DNA of 64,000 bases from CAVRCT01 sp963719645 (GCA_963719645.1 CAVRCT010000005.1:538394-602393), one strand, 5' to 3'; positions 27,357-36,250 are shown, counted from the stretch's first letter. Notes: generated by a model from the letters alone, not told the origin. A program made the numbers and translations.

Positions 27357-27701
27357 ATGAAGAAACTTGTTTGGGTTGGGAGTTCTCTAGAGGATTTAAG
27401 GGAGTTTCCAGAAGATGCAATGGATGAAATTGGTTATGCCTTACATGAAGCTCAAGAAGGCTATAAGCCAAAGAATGCTAAGCCATTAAAGGGTATTGCT
27501 CCTGGCGTGATGGAGATTGTTTCTGATGTGGATTCTAATACCTATCGTGCTGTTTATGCATTAAAGCTCGGTGATATTATTTATGTACTGCATTGTTTTC
27601 AAAAGAAGTCAAAACGTGGCATTGCAACCCCTAAACAAGAAATTGATTTAATTAAGCGACGCTTGAGAGATGCTAAACAGTTATATGAAGAGAGGAAATA
27701 A
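27357..27701 (+). CDS. higB: HigB/Gp49-like toxin (RelE superfamily)
   Basis: The product has 114 residues. It shows the phage-derived Gp49/HigB layout: KKLVWVGSSLEDLREFPE at the start, Y-x-x-K-N-A-K-P-L-K-G at about 37-47, VMEIVSDVDSNTYRAVY, then IIYVLHCFQKKSKRGIATP, a conserved family signature, and IDLIKRRLRDA. The family cleaves mRNA at the ribosome and is neutralised by the partner HTH protein. The toxin-before-antitoxin order is typical of HigBA. The next ATG is 1 base past its stop. Confidence 0.85.
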   Translation: MKKLVWVGSSLEDLREFPEDAMDEIGYALHEAQEGYKPKNAKPLKGIAPGVMEIVSDVDSNTYRAVYALKLGDIIYVLHCFQKKSKRGIATPKQEIDLIKRRLRDAKQLYEERK

Positions 27702-27702
27702 T

Positions 27703-28035
27703 ATGCCTACTAACATTAAAGCCACTGAAAGCAGCGGAAATGTATTTGCCGACTTGGGTTTTCAAGATGCCAGGGAAAAATTAGTTAAGGCTGAGCTCGC
27801 TCTTACCATTAATAAAATTATTGAGAAGAGAAAATTAAAACAAATTGAAGCAGCAGAAGTGCTTGGAATCAATCAACCAAAAATATCTGCTTTATCGCGT
27901 GGTCGTTTAAAAGAATTCTCAATTGAAAGACTAATTGAGTTTTTAAATAAATTAGACCAGGATGTTAAAATTGTAGTGCATCAAAAACCGAAGAGTCGAA
28001 AAGCCCCGGCCAAATTTGATGTTATTTATGCATAA
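27703..28035 (+). CDS. higA: HigA-like XRE-family antitoxin
   Basis: ATG 27703 is preceded by AGAGGA with short spacing. A longer start at 27670 would overlap the toxin. The product has 110 residues with a helix-turn-helix at about 44-75 (KQIEAAEVLGINQPKISALS) followed by RGRLKEFSIERLIEFLNKL, the standard HigA/XRE pattern. It binds HigB and represses the operon. A basic tail (QKPKSRKAPAKFD) follows. A palindrome TTGAGGTC/GACCTCAA lies 50 bases after the gene (28084-28108), without a T-run. Confidence 0.85.
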   Translation: MPTNIKATESSGNVFADLGFQDAREKLVKAELALTINKIIEKRKLKQIEAAEVLGINQPKISALSRGRLKEFSIERLIEFLNKLDQDVKIVVHQKPKSRKAPAKFDVIYA

Positions 28036-28239
28036 TAATAATTAAATCAATGAATTTTAGTGATTCAAGAAGAGCGTGATTTTTTGAGGTCGCAATTTGT
28101 GACCTCAAATTACAAGCAATAATTAGGTCGGGGTTGACTCTCTTATGATTCCGATCAAGTCAGCAAGTAGCCTGTGTGACAGGGGGAGGAGAATTGGGCG
28201 ATCACTGTCTTTGAATGGTTTTGGCCTGATTGCATTTGC

Positions 28240-28494
28240 TTAGATGTGCCGTGTTGGATATTTTTCGAGTCGTTCATTATTGATCCTATGATGTTTTGCT
28301 TCCAATTGCTGCAATTCGATTGTTCTGCTATAAACATGCCACATGTTTAGGCCAATCTTTTCCCAGTCGTTTTTTAATGAGGAGCAGACAGAAGAGGTTG
28401 GTAGGGTTATCTTATGGTTATTTTTTTGAGGATATAAAGAAATAATTGAGGCAATCCCTTCTAGAAATTTAGCTATTTTGTCTAATTTTTTCAT
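28240..28494 (-). CDS. small hypothetical protein (84 aa)
   Basis: ATG 28494 has a good GAGGG with about 6-base spacing (rare among the small frames here), which is the main reason to call it. The product (MKKLDKIAKFLEGIASII...) starts with an amphipathic helix, has Ser/Thr in the middle and a Lys/Arg/His-rich tail. There is no membrane helix and no family I recognise. It is convergent with higA in the accessory stretch. I see nothing else in 28036-28239 except the palindrome after higA. Confidence 0.5.
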   Translation of the reverse strand: MKKLDKIAKFLEGIASIISLYPQKNNHKITLPTSSVCSSLKNDWEKIGLNMWHVYSRTIELQQLEAKHHRINNERLEKYPTRHI

Positions 28495-28648
28495 AACTGA
28501 CCCTCATCACCTTATATGTTAAGTTTATACCTAAATAGTTAAATGTGATGAATCTATTTTATTATTATTTATTGTCACGAAGTGTCCCAGCAGCACCCCA
28601 ATTTTGGCGTTTCTCGCTTCTTTTTTGGCTAACTGCATGATTATATTG

Positions 28649-28722
28649 TGGGCCCACTAGGACTTGAACCTAGGACCAAAAGATTATGAGTCTTCTGCTC
28701 TAACCAACTGAGCTATGGGCCC
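28649..28722 (-). tRNA. tRNA with CAU anticodon, probably tRNA-Ile2 (lysidine type); elongator tRNA-Met is the alternative
   Basis: It is a 74-nt cloverleaf: acceptor GGGCCCA/TGGGCCC, D-loop AGCTCAGTTGGTTAGAGC, anticodon loop CTCATAA, T-arm CTAGGTTCAAGTCCTAG, discriminator A. The 3' CCA is not encoded (CAA follows). Acceptor pairs C4-G69 and C5-G68 are those known to favour TilS recognition of tRNA-Ile2, so Ile2 is preferred over Met. Confidence 0.9.
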
Positions 28723-28897
28723 GAGCTTTTGAGCGGATAAGTATACACAGGGTTTGTTTGGTTTGTCATCATAAAATGATTGGGGGGAATAGTGGAAATT
28801 ATGCTGTTTTGTGGATAAAGATTGGGGAGGGATTAATAGTGTTTGGGGTGTTAGTGGTTAAGGAATGGTTGTCATTCTGGATGCGTTTAAGAAAGAG

Positions 28898-29082
28898 CTG
28901 TTATCCTGGGCGCTTTAAGAGAGGGCTGTCATCCTGAGCGCTTTTCGCTCCGAAGGATCTCCCGCAAATGGCAGATGTTTTGCTGGAGATATTCCTAAAC
29001 ATTTCACTACTATATAGGGAGATCCTTCGGAGCGAAAAGCGCTCAGGATGACAGCCCTCTCTTAAAGCGCTCAGGATGACAG
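28898..29082. repeat. large inverted repeat of the GTCATCCTGAGCG family
   Basis: The arms, about 28898-28970 and 29017-29082, are near-perfect complements. The core is GTCATCCTGAGCG with TTTTCGCTCCGAAGGATC, and the outer part is ATCCTGGGCGCTTTAAGAG. A related, more decayed copy is at 61143-61326. It lies in the 480-bp gap between the tRNA and rpoD. The rest of the gap holds only the rpoD terminator. Confidence 0.7.
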
Positions 29083-29150
29083 CCTTTTTCAGGATGACAG
29101 TTTTTTCTTACTTTACGCGGGACTTTCTTTAAACGAGTGCTATGGGTGAG

Positions 29151-29189
29151 AAAATAAACTTCCCGCGGGCTTGCTTAATCCGCGGGAAG
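29151..29189 (-). terminator. Rho-independent terminator of the rpsU-yqeY-dnaG-rpoD cluster
   Basis: On the minus strand, CTTCCCGCGG and CCGCGGGAAG form a 10-bp GC-rich stem with an 11-base loop, followed by TTTATTTT. It starts 15 bases after the rpoD stop. Confidence 0.85.
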
Positions 29190-29204
29190 AGAGTGACAAA
29201 TAAA

Positions 29205-31044
29205 TCAATCTTGATCTTCTAAAAAGCTACGTAATTGCTCCGAGCGGGAAGGGTGGCGCAGTTTGCGTAAGGCTTTTGCTTCGATTTGACGGATACGTTC
29301 ACGGGTTACGTCAAATTGTTTGCCAACTTCTTCTAACGTATGATCCGTATTCATGTTAATACCAAAACGCATGCGTAATACTTTCGCTTCGCGCGGTGTT
29401 AAGGTGTTTAGGATTTTTTGCGTCGCTTCAGATAAACCACTGCTGGTTGCTGATTCGATTGGCGATAAAATATTCGACGTCTTCGATAAAATCACCTAAA
29501 TGCGAATCTTCATCATCACCAATCGGTGTTTCCATCGAAATTGGTTCTTTCGCAATTTTTAACACTTTGCGGATTTTATCTTCCGGTAAATCCATGCGCT
29601 TGCTCAATTCTTCTGGCGTGGGTTCAAGACCGGTTTCTTGCAAAATTTGGCGCGAAATACGATTCAATTTGTTAATGGTTTCAATCATATGTACCGGAAT
29701 ACGAATGGTGCGTGCTTGATCGGCAATCGAACGGGTGATGGCTTGGCGAATCCACCAAGTTGCATACGTCGAAAATTTATAACCCCGTTGATATTCAAAC
29801 TTATCAACCGCTTTCATCAAACCAATGTTGCCTTCTTGAATCAAATCCAAAAATTGCAAACCACGGTTAGTGTATTTTTTCGCGATTGAAATCACTAAAC
29901 GTAAGTTTGCTTCAACCATTTCTTTTTTCGCACGACGCGCTTTCGCTTCACCAATCGACATGCGGCGATTCACTTCTTTAATTTCGTGAATCGACATTTT
30001 CATTTGTTCTTGCAAGGTGATTAATTTCTTTTGTGAGCGTGAAATATCGGATAATAAATTATTAATATCGGCTAAATAACTTTTACCTTTGTGTTCACTT
30101 GGCACAAACCAATCTAAATTGGTTTCATTATTCAAAAATGCACTGATAAATGCTTTGCGTGGCATCTTCGCTTTGTTCACACACAAGTTCATGATGTAAC
30201 GTTCTTGTGAACGAATTTCATCAAGCAAGCTGCGCATTTTGCGTGATAACTTATTAAATTGACGTGCCGCCAATTTAATTTCCATGAAGTATTTGGATAA
30301 GTCTTCGCGTTTCTTGACTGCTTTTTTGTGCGTAACACCATGCTTTTTTTCTAACGCAATGGTTTCGTCGTATAAGTTGCGCAATTCACCAAACCGCTCG
30401 CGCGCAACTTCTGGATCCGGGCCTGTTTCTTCATCGAGAAAATCACCACCGGTGCCGTCGCCAGTTTCTTCATCTTCTTCTTCAATCACTGCAACGACTT
30501 CTTTTTCGACTGGGGTTTCTTCAGCGAAATTAATCGGTTCGATATAACCACTGATAATATCGCTTAAACGCAAATCACCGCGTTCGACGCGGCTATAGTC
30601 ATGGAGCACTTCAGCAATCATTTGGGGTTGTGAAGCAAGCGTTGTTAGCATTTGGTTCATGCCTTCTTCGATTCGCTTCGCAATGGCAATCTCACCTTCA
30701 CGTGAGAGCAATTCCACACTGCCCATTTCACGCATATACATACGGACTGGATCTGTCGTGCGGCCAAATTCACTGTCAACCGATGCAAGTGCAGTCGCCA
30801 CTTCTTCGGCAGCCACTTCATCCGTTGCTTCATTATCAGCCAGCAATAACTCTTCCGCATCGGGTGCCACTTCGGCAACACGAATACCCATGTCATTGAT
30901 CATGCTGATGATATCTTCAATTTGTTCGGGGTCGGCGATGTCGGGTGGTAAGTGATCGTTGACTTCTGCGTAAGTTAAATAGCCTTGCTCTTTACCGCGA
31001 GCGATGAGTTCTTTTAAACGTGACCGTTGTTGCTCTTGATCCAT
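29205..31044 (-). CDS. rpoD: RNA polymerase sigma factor RpoD (sigma-70), frame interrupted near 29477
   Basis: This is the housekeeping sigma factor. Frame 1 from ATG 31044 has the region 1.1 fold, an acidic linker, the region 2 block (ANLRLVISIAKKY, GLQFLDLIQEGNIGLMKAVD, KFSTYATWWIRQAI) and region 3, ending in frame at DSHLGDFIED. Region 4 (LTPREAKVLRMRFGI, TLEEVGKQFDVTRERIRQIE) continues in another frame to TAA 29205. The junction GAC GTC-G-AAT has one surplus base. Corrected length is about 612 residues. Loss of region 4.2 would abolish -35 recognition, so a consensus error is much more likely than a true break. It is last gene of the macromolecular-synthesis cluster, with a terminator right after. 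Confidence 0.93.
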
Positions 31045-31121
31045 ATGCTCTATAACCTATGTAGTATTGTGTTAGAACGTAACCCACGATTATACTGATT
31101 GTTTTAGCTATTGAACAATAA

Positions 31122-32837
31122 TTATTTATTACTGCTAATTAACTCATGCAATTCCTGCTTTTCAGCAGCCGTTAATTCCGTTTGCGATGCTTTCGCTAAA
31201 ATCTGTTTAATCAATTGTTCGTGGCCTAATTTGCGCAATTGTTTTACTGCGCCGAGAAACTCTTCTGTCATGCCGGACTCTGGAACCATATGCTGAGTAT
31301 AGGCAAGTTTCGTGATAATTTCACTTTCTGGTCGGTCTCGCCAATGTTCACAGACGCCCGCCGTGCTCAACCCCGGCATTTTTCGGGCTAACTCTATGAT
31401 TTCACAAAATAACTCATAACCACGAATGTCAAGCGACGGTAATGGCTCGGTAAGATGCTCAGCCAGCGAGGGTTGTTGAATCAAGAGAATAATGGCTAAG
31501 CGTAAGGTGGAGGGAGAGCGCGCTTTTAAATTAGCCGGGATGGCTCTGGTTATTTTTTTACCTTTTGCTAGGGGCGCAAGATGGTTAATTTGGGCGCGTT
31601 TCGCTAATTCAGCCAACATCATTTGGCGAAAAATACCGTCTGGTAAATCGTTCAGATGCTCATTCGCCAAGTTGGCAAAACGAGCACGGCCATCCATGTT
31701 ACTTAAATCCGATTGAGCGGCTAAATTTTGGAAAAAGAATGAAGAGAGTGTCGCAGCTTGTTGCATGCGTTGTTCAAAGCCTTCTTTCCCTTCTTGACGA
31801 ATTAAGGTATCCGGGTCTTCGCCATCTGGCAAAAACATAAAACGTACTTGGATACCATCATGCATGAGGGGCAACATGACCAATAATGCTCGCCAAGCAG
31901 CGGTGCGACCGGCTTGGTCACCGTCGAAACAAAAAATAATGTCGGGGGTATATCGTAATAAACGTTGGAGATGATTTGCGGTTGTTGCCGTGCCGAGTGT
32001 TGCCATGGCATAGGTGACGCCGTGTTGGAAGAGGGCGATCACATCCATATAACCTTCGACAATGACAGCGCGTGCAAGTTGTCGATGGATTTGTAAGGCT
32101 TGATACAGGCCATATAACTCATGACCTTTCTGGAAAATAGGGGTTTCTGGTGAATTTAAATATTTCGGTTCGCCTTTGTTGAGGATGCGTCCACCAAACC
32201 CAATGACGCGGCCTCGTCTATCTAAAATTGGAAACATGATGCGATCACGAAACCGATCATAATAACCCCCCTCATCTTTTTTAATTAGCATGCCTGCTTC
32301 AAATAATTGTTGCTTCAACGCCGCGGATTTACCTAACTGCTGCAAAACGGCATCCCAGCCTGGAGGGGCATAACCCACGCCAAAGTCCTTGGCAATCGTG
32401 CCGGATAAGCCGCGTTGTTTTAAATAGTCGATGGCGATGGATGACTGTTTTAATTGTTGTTGATAAAACTGTGCGGCTTCAGTCATTAACTCATAGAGAT
32501 TACTTGAGACGACAGGTTTATCGGATTTTCTGGATTCTAAGGGAATTTCCATTCCGGCTCGACGGGCGAGTGTTTCAACGGCTTCGCGAAACTCTAACCG
32601 ATCGAATTGGAGTAAAAAATCGATGGCATTGCCGTGCGCGCCGCAGCCGAAGCAGTAATAAAACTGTTTATTTTGACTGACAGAGAACGAAGGGGATTTT
32701 TCATTATGGAAAGGGCAGCAGGCAAAATAATTGTTGCTGGATTTTTTGCGCAGAGGAACACGCTCGTCAATTAAATCGACGAGCTCAATTCTGCTGATGA
32801 GCAGTTGAATAAATTCTCGGGGGATGTGGTCGGTCAT
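31122..32837 (-). CDS. dnaG: DNA primase
   Basis: The start is taken at ATG 32837 (MTDHIPREFIQLLISRIELV), which aligns with other primases. The open frame extends to 33050 and ATG 32849 is possible. The product has 571 residues. The N-terminal zinc-binding domain is CCPFHNEKSPSF...FYCFGCG-like (CPFH and CFGCGAHG, about 40-65). The TOPRIM domain is AVIVEGYMDVIALFQHG (about 261-277) with FCFDGDQAGRTAA (about 303-315). The C-terminal helicase-binding region is less conserved. It makes RNA primers for replication. It lies between yqeY and rpoD. Confidence 0.93.
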   Translation of the reverse strand: MTDHIPREFIQLLISRIELVDLIDERVPLRKKSSNNYFACCPFHNEKSPSFSVSQNKQFYYCFGCGAHGNAIDFLLQFDRLEFREAVETLARRAGMEIPLESRKSDKPVVSSNLYELMTEAAQFYQQQLKQSSIAIDYLKQRGLSGTIAKDFGVGYAPPGWDAVLQQLGKSAALKQQLFEAGMLIKKDEGGYYDRFRDRIMFPILDRRGRVIGFGGRILNKGEPKYLNSPETPIFQKGHELYGLYQALQIHRQLARAVIVEGYMDVIALFQHGVTYAMATLGTATTANHLQRLLRYTPDIIFCFDGDQAGRTAAWRALLVMLPLMHDGIQVRFMFLPDGEDPDTLIRQEGKEGFEQRMQQAATLSSFFFQNLAAQSDLSNMDGRARFANLANEHLNDLPDGIFRQMMLAELAKRAQINHLAPLAKGKKITRAIPANLKARSPSTLRLAIILLIQQPSLAEHLTEPLPSLDIRGYELFCEIIELARKMPGLSTAGVCEHWRDRPESEIITKLAYTQHMVPESGMTEEFLGAVKQLRKLGHEQLIKQILAKASQTELTAAEKQELHELISSNK

Positions 32838-32981
32838 GGGGGGTATCATAGCCTGATCTGGTGGAAGAGAGAATATAATTGTTGTGGGTGGTTTAGTTGG
32901 GTATGTTTGTGTGTTTTGTTGTAAAGATGAGTGATTTAAAAAAGGTTGCTTCTTTCTGGTTAAATGAGTGTTGCTTTTTAT

Positions 32982-33021
32982 ACAAAGCCCCCTTGTTCCC
33001 TCTTTTTCAAAGGAAGTTGTT
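32982..33021. repeat. degenerate CCCCCTTG-type palindrome arm
   Basis: ACAAAGCCCCCTTGTTCCC followed by TCTTTTTCAAAGG is one arm of the host palindrome seen at 43087-43497 and 60680-61064. The complementary arm is absent here. It abuts the hairpin at 33044. Confidence 0.5.
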
Positions 33022-33043
33022 GCATAATTCCCGCTTCCGTCTT

Positions 33044-33150
33044 CCGTCATTGCGAGGAGCGTTTTTTGCGACGAAGCAATCCAGTTTTAGACTTACTAAG
33101 AATCAAAAACTGGATTGCTTCGTCGCAAAAAACGCTCCTCGCAATGACGG
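33044..33150. repeat. 107-bp near-perfect hairpin (CCGTCATTGCGAGGAGCG family), copy 1
   Basis: Arms of about 48 bp (CCGTCATTGCGAGGAGCG + TTTTTTGCGACGAAGCAATCC) are complementary around an ~11-base loop. A second copy is at 62596-62702. It lies in the dnaG-yqeY intergenic space (32838-33158), together with the arm at 32982. It has no T-run after either arm, so it is not a standard terminator. Confidence 0.8.
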
Positions 33151-33158
33151 TACGTGAA

Positions 33159-33614
33159 TTACGCAGAAAGACGTTGCTTGATTTGATTGCTCACGGCCGC
33201 AATATCAGCCCGGCCTTGCAGTTTGGGTTTGATGATTCCCATGACTTTGCCCATATCGCGAGCGGTTGTGGCACCCGTCTCTTGAATGGCGGCGTCAATT
33301 AAGCTCTCAATTTCAGCGGCCGAGAATGGAGTGGGTAAATAGCTTTGGATAATAGCTAATTCAGCGGTTTCTTTTTGGACGAGATCATCGCGCTGGGCTA
33401 CTTCAAATTGGGCAATGGATTCACGGCGCTGTTTCATCATTTTGTCTAAAATGCTGAGAACATGCTCATCGGTTAATTCGATCCGTTCATCCACTTCACG
33501 TTGCTTGAAAGCCGCCATAATAAGACGAATGGTTGCTAAGCGTTCCTTCTCTTGGCTACGCATAGCAGTTTTCATGTCTTCTTGGATCTTTGCTTTAATC
33601 GCTGAGGCTGTCAT
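33159..33614 (-). CDS. yqeY: GatB/YqeY domain protein
   Basis: The product has 151 residues and is collinear with the YqeY family: KAKIQEDMKTAMRSQEKERLATIRLIMAA at the start, QRRESIAQFEVAQRDDLVQKE in the middle, LPTPFSAAEIESLIDAAI, and the closing ARDMGKVMGIIKPKLQGRAD with an NQIKQRL tail. The fold is the tail domain of GatB, which contacts tRNA. The role of the free protein is not settled. It commonly sits between rpsU and dnaG, as here. The gap to rpsU is 33 bases. Confidence 0.9.
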   Translation of the reverse strand: MTASAIKAKIQEDMKTAMRSQEKERLATIRLIMAAFKQREVDERIELTDEHVLSILDKMMKQRRESIAQFEVAQRDDLVQKETAELAIIQSYLPTPFSAAEIESLIDAAIQETGATTARDMGKVMGIIKPKLQGRADIAAVSNQIKQRLSA

Positions 33615-33647
33615 TACAAGGTGCCCTTAGATTGTATTGGCTTGATC

Positions 33648-33869
33648 TTATTTACGTTTATCTTTTTCGGCAGCGCTAATTTCGCGCATTTGTTTTTTCT
33701 GAAAACGTTTGACGGCAGCCGCTTTTTTACGTTTACGCTTCCATGTGGGTTTTTCATAGAATTCATGACGGCGCAGATCAGCAAGAATGCTGGCTTTTTC
33801 GCAAAGACGTTTAAAACGTCGTAAGCTGACTTCGAATACTTCATTATCTTTTACGCGTATACTTGGCAT
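33648..33869 (-). CDS. rpsU: 30S ribosomal protein bS21
   Basis: The start is ATG 33869 (MPSIRVKDNEVFEVSLRRFK), matching the family N-terminus. The open frame upstream to 34001 is a spurious extension. The product has 73 residues, very basic, with the conserved RRHEFYEKPTWKRKRKKAAA. It is a small-subunit protein near the anti-Shine-Dalgarno end of 16S rRNA. It is first in the rpsU-yqeY-dnaG-rpoD cluster and divergent from tsaD across 135 bp, which should hold both promoters. Confidence 0.95.
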   Translation of the reverse strand: MPSIRVKDNEVFEVSLRRFKRLCEKASILADLRRHEFYEKPTWKRKRKKAAAVKRFQKKQMREISAAEKDKRK

Positions 33870-34004
33870 ATTTGTTACTATACTCCATCCACTATTTACG
33901 AAGAATGGCAATTCTAATCGGTAATTATCAGAAATGCAAAGAAAGTTGCACAATAAAACCGGAATGCCTATTCTTTGCCGTGGTCGTAATAGAGAGGTCA
34001 TTTA

Positions 34005-35012
34005 ATGCGTGTTTTAGGTATCGAAACATCCTGTGATGAAACGGGTGTTGCCATCTATGATTCTGAACGAGGGTTGCTTGCGCATGCTTTATATAGTCAA
34101 GTGGCGTTGCATGCTGACTATGGCGGTGTCGTGCCTGAGCTGGCTTCGCGTGACCATGTTCGTAAAACGATTCCTCTCATTACATCCGTTTTAGCGGATG
34201 CTCAGTTGAAACCAACTGATATACAAGGTATCGCTTATACCGCAGGCCCGGGTTTAGTGGGAGCACTCTTAGTCGGCGCAACGCTGGGCAGAAGCATTGG
34301 ATTTGCTTGGAATATTCCAACGATTGCAGTGCATCACATGGAAGGTCATTTATTAGCGCCCATGTTGGAGCCTGAGCCGCCGACATTTCCCTTTGTCGCG
34401 TTATTGGTATCCGGTGGACATACGCAATTGGTTAAAGTCACTGAGTTTGGTCATTACACTATTTTAGGTGAATCAGTAGATGATGCAGTCGGTGAAGCAT
34501 TCGATAAGACAGCAAAATTATTGGGGCTGGGTTATCCGGGTGGTGCAGCACTCGCGGCTCTTGCAGAGCAAGGGACGCCGGGTCGGTTTCATTTTCCGCG
34601 GCCGATGATTAATCGTCCTGGGTTAGATTTTAGTTTTAGTGGGTTAAAAACCTTTGCAGCGAATACAATCACTGAAAATGTCAACGATGAACAAACGCGT
34701 CGAGACATTGCGCATGCATTTCAAGCCGCCATTGTGGATACGTTAGTCATAAAATGCCGTCGCGCATTGCACGCAACCGGATGGAAAAACTTGGTCGTGG
34801 CGGGCGGCGTGGGTGCCAACCATGCATTGCGTCTTGCATTAACTGAGCTGTTAAAAAAAGAAAATGGTCAGGTGTATTTTCCGCGACAAGAATTTTGCAC
34901 GGATAATGGCGCAATGATTGCTTATGTGGGTTGCCAGCGATTATTGAGAGGCGAGCACACGGATTTGCAAGTGCAGGTGCATCCTCGGTGGTTGCTGTCT
35001 GATTTAAAGTGA
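34005..35012 (+). CDS. tsaD: tRNA N6-adenosine threonylcarbamoyltransferase TsaD
   Basis: The product has 335 residues, the normal family length. AGAGAGG precedes the ATG. ASKHA-fold motifs are GIETSCDETGVAIYD (about 4-18), the metal-binding HHMEGHLLAP (about 111-120), VSGGHTQLV (about 136-144) and VVAGGVGANHALR (about 270-282). It transfers the threonylcarbamoyl group to A37 of ANN-decoding tRNAs, with TsaB and TsaE (tsaE is at 38593). It is divergent from rpsU and overlaps the plsY end by 9 bases tail to tail. Confidence 0.95.
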   Translation: MRVLGIETSCDETGVAIYDSERGLLAHALYSQVALHADYGGVVPELASRDHVRKTIPLITSVLADAQLKPTDIQGIAYTAGPGLVGALLVGATLGRSIGFAWNIPTIAVHHMEGHLLAPMLEPEPPTFPFVALLVSGGHTQLVKVTEFGHYTILGESVDDAVGEAFDKTAKLLGLGYPGGAALAALAEQGTPGRFHFPRPMINRPGLDFSFSGLKTFAANTITENVNDEQTRRDIAHAFQAAIVDTLVIKCRRALHATGWKNLVVAGGVGANHALRLALTELLKKENGQVYFPRQEFCTDNGAMIAYVGCQRLLRGEHTDLQVQVHPRWLLSDLK

Positions 35013-35597
35013 TTTCTTACCGATCTTGCTTTCTTTCCCTTCCCACAACTTACGCAGATTAGTGCGATGCCGATAAATCAACAATAAGCTCATCACGCAA
35101 ACCATGAGAGTATAAGTGAGATTGGTAAAATACCAGGTGAATACGGGTGCTAAGACGGCGGCAATGAGAGCGGCTAGAGAAGAATAGCGACATGCGAATG
35201 CGACCAACAGCCAAGTGACAACTAGCGCAACACCGACTGGCCAAGATAAAGCAACTAAACAGCCAAATGCAGTGGCGACTCCTTTGCCACCTTGAAAGCG
35301 AAAAAAAATAGGATACAAATGTCCTATAAAAGCAGCAAAGGCGACTAGACAAAGGCTAAGTGTATCTAATCCGTATAATTTTGCAGCTAAAACAGGAATG
35401 ACGCCTTTTATCACATCACCCAGCAGTGTAATGATGGCAGCCTTTTTGCCACCGAGGCGTAAGACATTCGTCGCACCGGGATTGCATGAGCCTTCTTGGC
35501 GTGGATCAGGCAAGCCCATGACCTTGCAAACAACAATTGCACTGGAAATGGAACCAAATAAATAAGCGATGAAGATTGCAATGGATGTTTGAAGCAT
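35004..35597 (-). CDS. plsY: glycerol-3-phosphate acyltransferase PlsY
   Basis: The product has 197 residues, an integral membrane protein with five hydrophobic segments. Family motifs are GSCNPGATNVLRLGGKKAA (about 36-54), GHLYPIFFRFQGGKGVAT (about 91-108) and the C-terminal YRHRTNLRKLWEGKE. It acylates glycerol 3-phosphate from acyl phosphate, the first step of phospholipid synthesis. AAGGA is well placed upstream. The usual first-loop Ser in SGNxGATN-type motifs is kept as GSCNPGATN. Confidence 0.93.
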   Translation of the reverse strand: MLQTSIAIFIAYLFGSISSAIVVCKVMGLPDPRQEGSCNPGATNVLRLGGKKAAIITLLGDVIKGVIPVLAAKLYGLDTLSLCLVAFAAFIGHLYPIFFRFQGGKGVATAFGCLVALSWPVGVALVVTWLLVAFACRYSSLAALIAAVLAPVFTWYFTNLTYTLMVCVMSLLLIYRHRTNLRKLWEGKESKIGKKSL

Positions 35598-35679
35598 TGA
35601 GAAGAATCCTTAGAGTTTCAAAAGATTTTAATACAGGCGCAAGGCCTGTTAAACTGTTTTTTTCTTTTAGGATACGCGC

Positions 35680-36237
35680 ATGTCATCATATAACTCAGAC
35701 AACTTGATTTGGATTGATATGGAAATGACTGGATTGGATCCAGAAAAGGAACGCATTATTGAAATTGCGACCATTGTCACGGATTCTCGCTTGAATGTTG
35801 TTGCGGAAGGCCCTGTTTTTGCCGTGCATCAGTCCGATGGCTTGCTGCAAAAAATGGATGCCTGGAATACCAAACAACATAATGGATCGGGTTTGGTTAG
35901 CCGAGTGCGAGCCAGTGATGTGTTAGAAGCTGAGGCGGAAGCCGCAACGATCGATTTCTTAAAACAATATGTTCCGGCAGGTAAATCGCCGATGTGCGGT
36001 AACAGTGTTTACCAGGATCGACGGTTTTTATATCGTTACATGCCCAGTTTAGAAAAATATTTTCATTATCGGTTGTTGGATGTGAGCACCTTAAAAGAAT
36101 TAGCATTGCGTTGGGCGCCGCGTGTGTATGCGGGTGTGCAGAAAGAATCAAAACATTTGGCGTTGGATGATATTCGCGAATCCATTGATGAGCTGAGATA
36201 TTATCGCGATAATTTTTTGAATTTGAGTGATGGTTAG
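35680..36237 (+). CDS. orn: oligoribonuclease
   Basis: The product has 185 residues. It is a DEDDh 3'-5' exonuclease degrading 2-5-nt RNAs to mononucleotides. Visible active-site elements are IWIDMEMTGLDPEKERIIEI (D and E of motif I, about 10-29), CGNSVYQDRRFL (about 106-117) and HLALDDIRESIDELRYYR (His and Asp of motif III, about 158-175). The start ATG 35680 follows GGATACGCGC. It is divergent from plsY by 82 bp. Confidence 0.95.
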   Translation: MSSYNSDNLIWIDMEMTGLDPEKERIIEIATIVTDSRLNVVAEGPVFAVHQSDGLLQKMDAWNTKQHNGSGLVSRVRASDVLEAEAEAATIDFLKQYVPAGKSPMCGNSVYQDRRFLYRYMPSLEKYFHYRLLDVSTLKELALRWAPRVYAGVQKESKHLALDDIRESIDELRYYRDNFLNLSDG

Positions 36238-36250
36238 GGTCGACGCAGGG

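Noticed and set aside
9925..29480. Programmed +1 frameshifting as the explanation for gnd, helicase and rpoD
   Set aside because: The CTT-G coincidence in two genes is noted as a finding, but rpoD has GTC-G and tyrS is a base loss. Without a stop codon or stimulator at the shift sites, consensus error is the simpler reading.
32838..33050. 71-residue N-terminal extension of DnaG
   Set aside because: It is translated from repeat DNA (the CCCCCTTG arm and flank) and has no counterpart in primases.
33044..33150. Rho-independent terminator between yqeY and dnaG
   Set aside because: The stem is far longer than a terminator stem and neither side has a T-run. The same sequence recurs elsewhere as a repeat.
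33870..34001. 44-residue N-terminal extension of rpsU
   Set aside because: bS21 proteins start MPxIxVxxNE. The extension covers the promoter region shared with tsaD.
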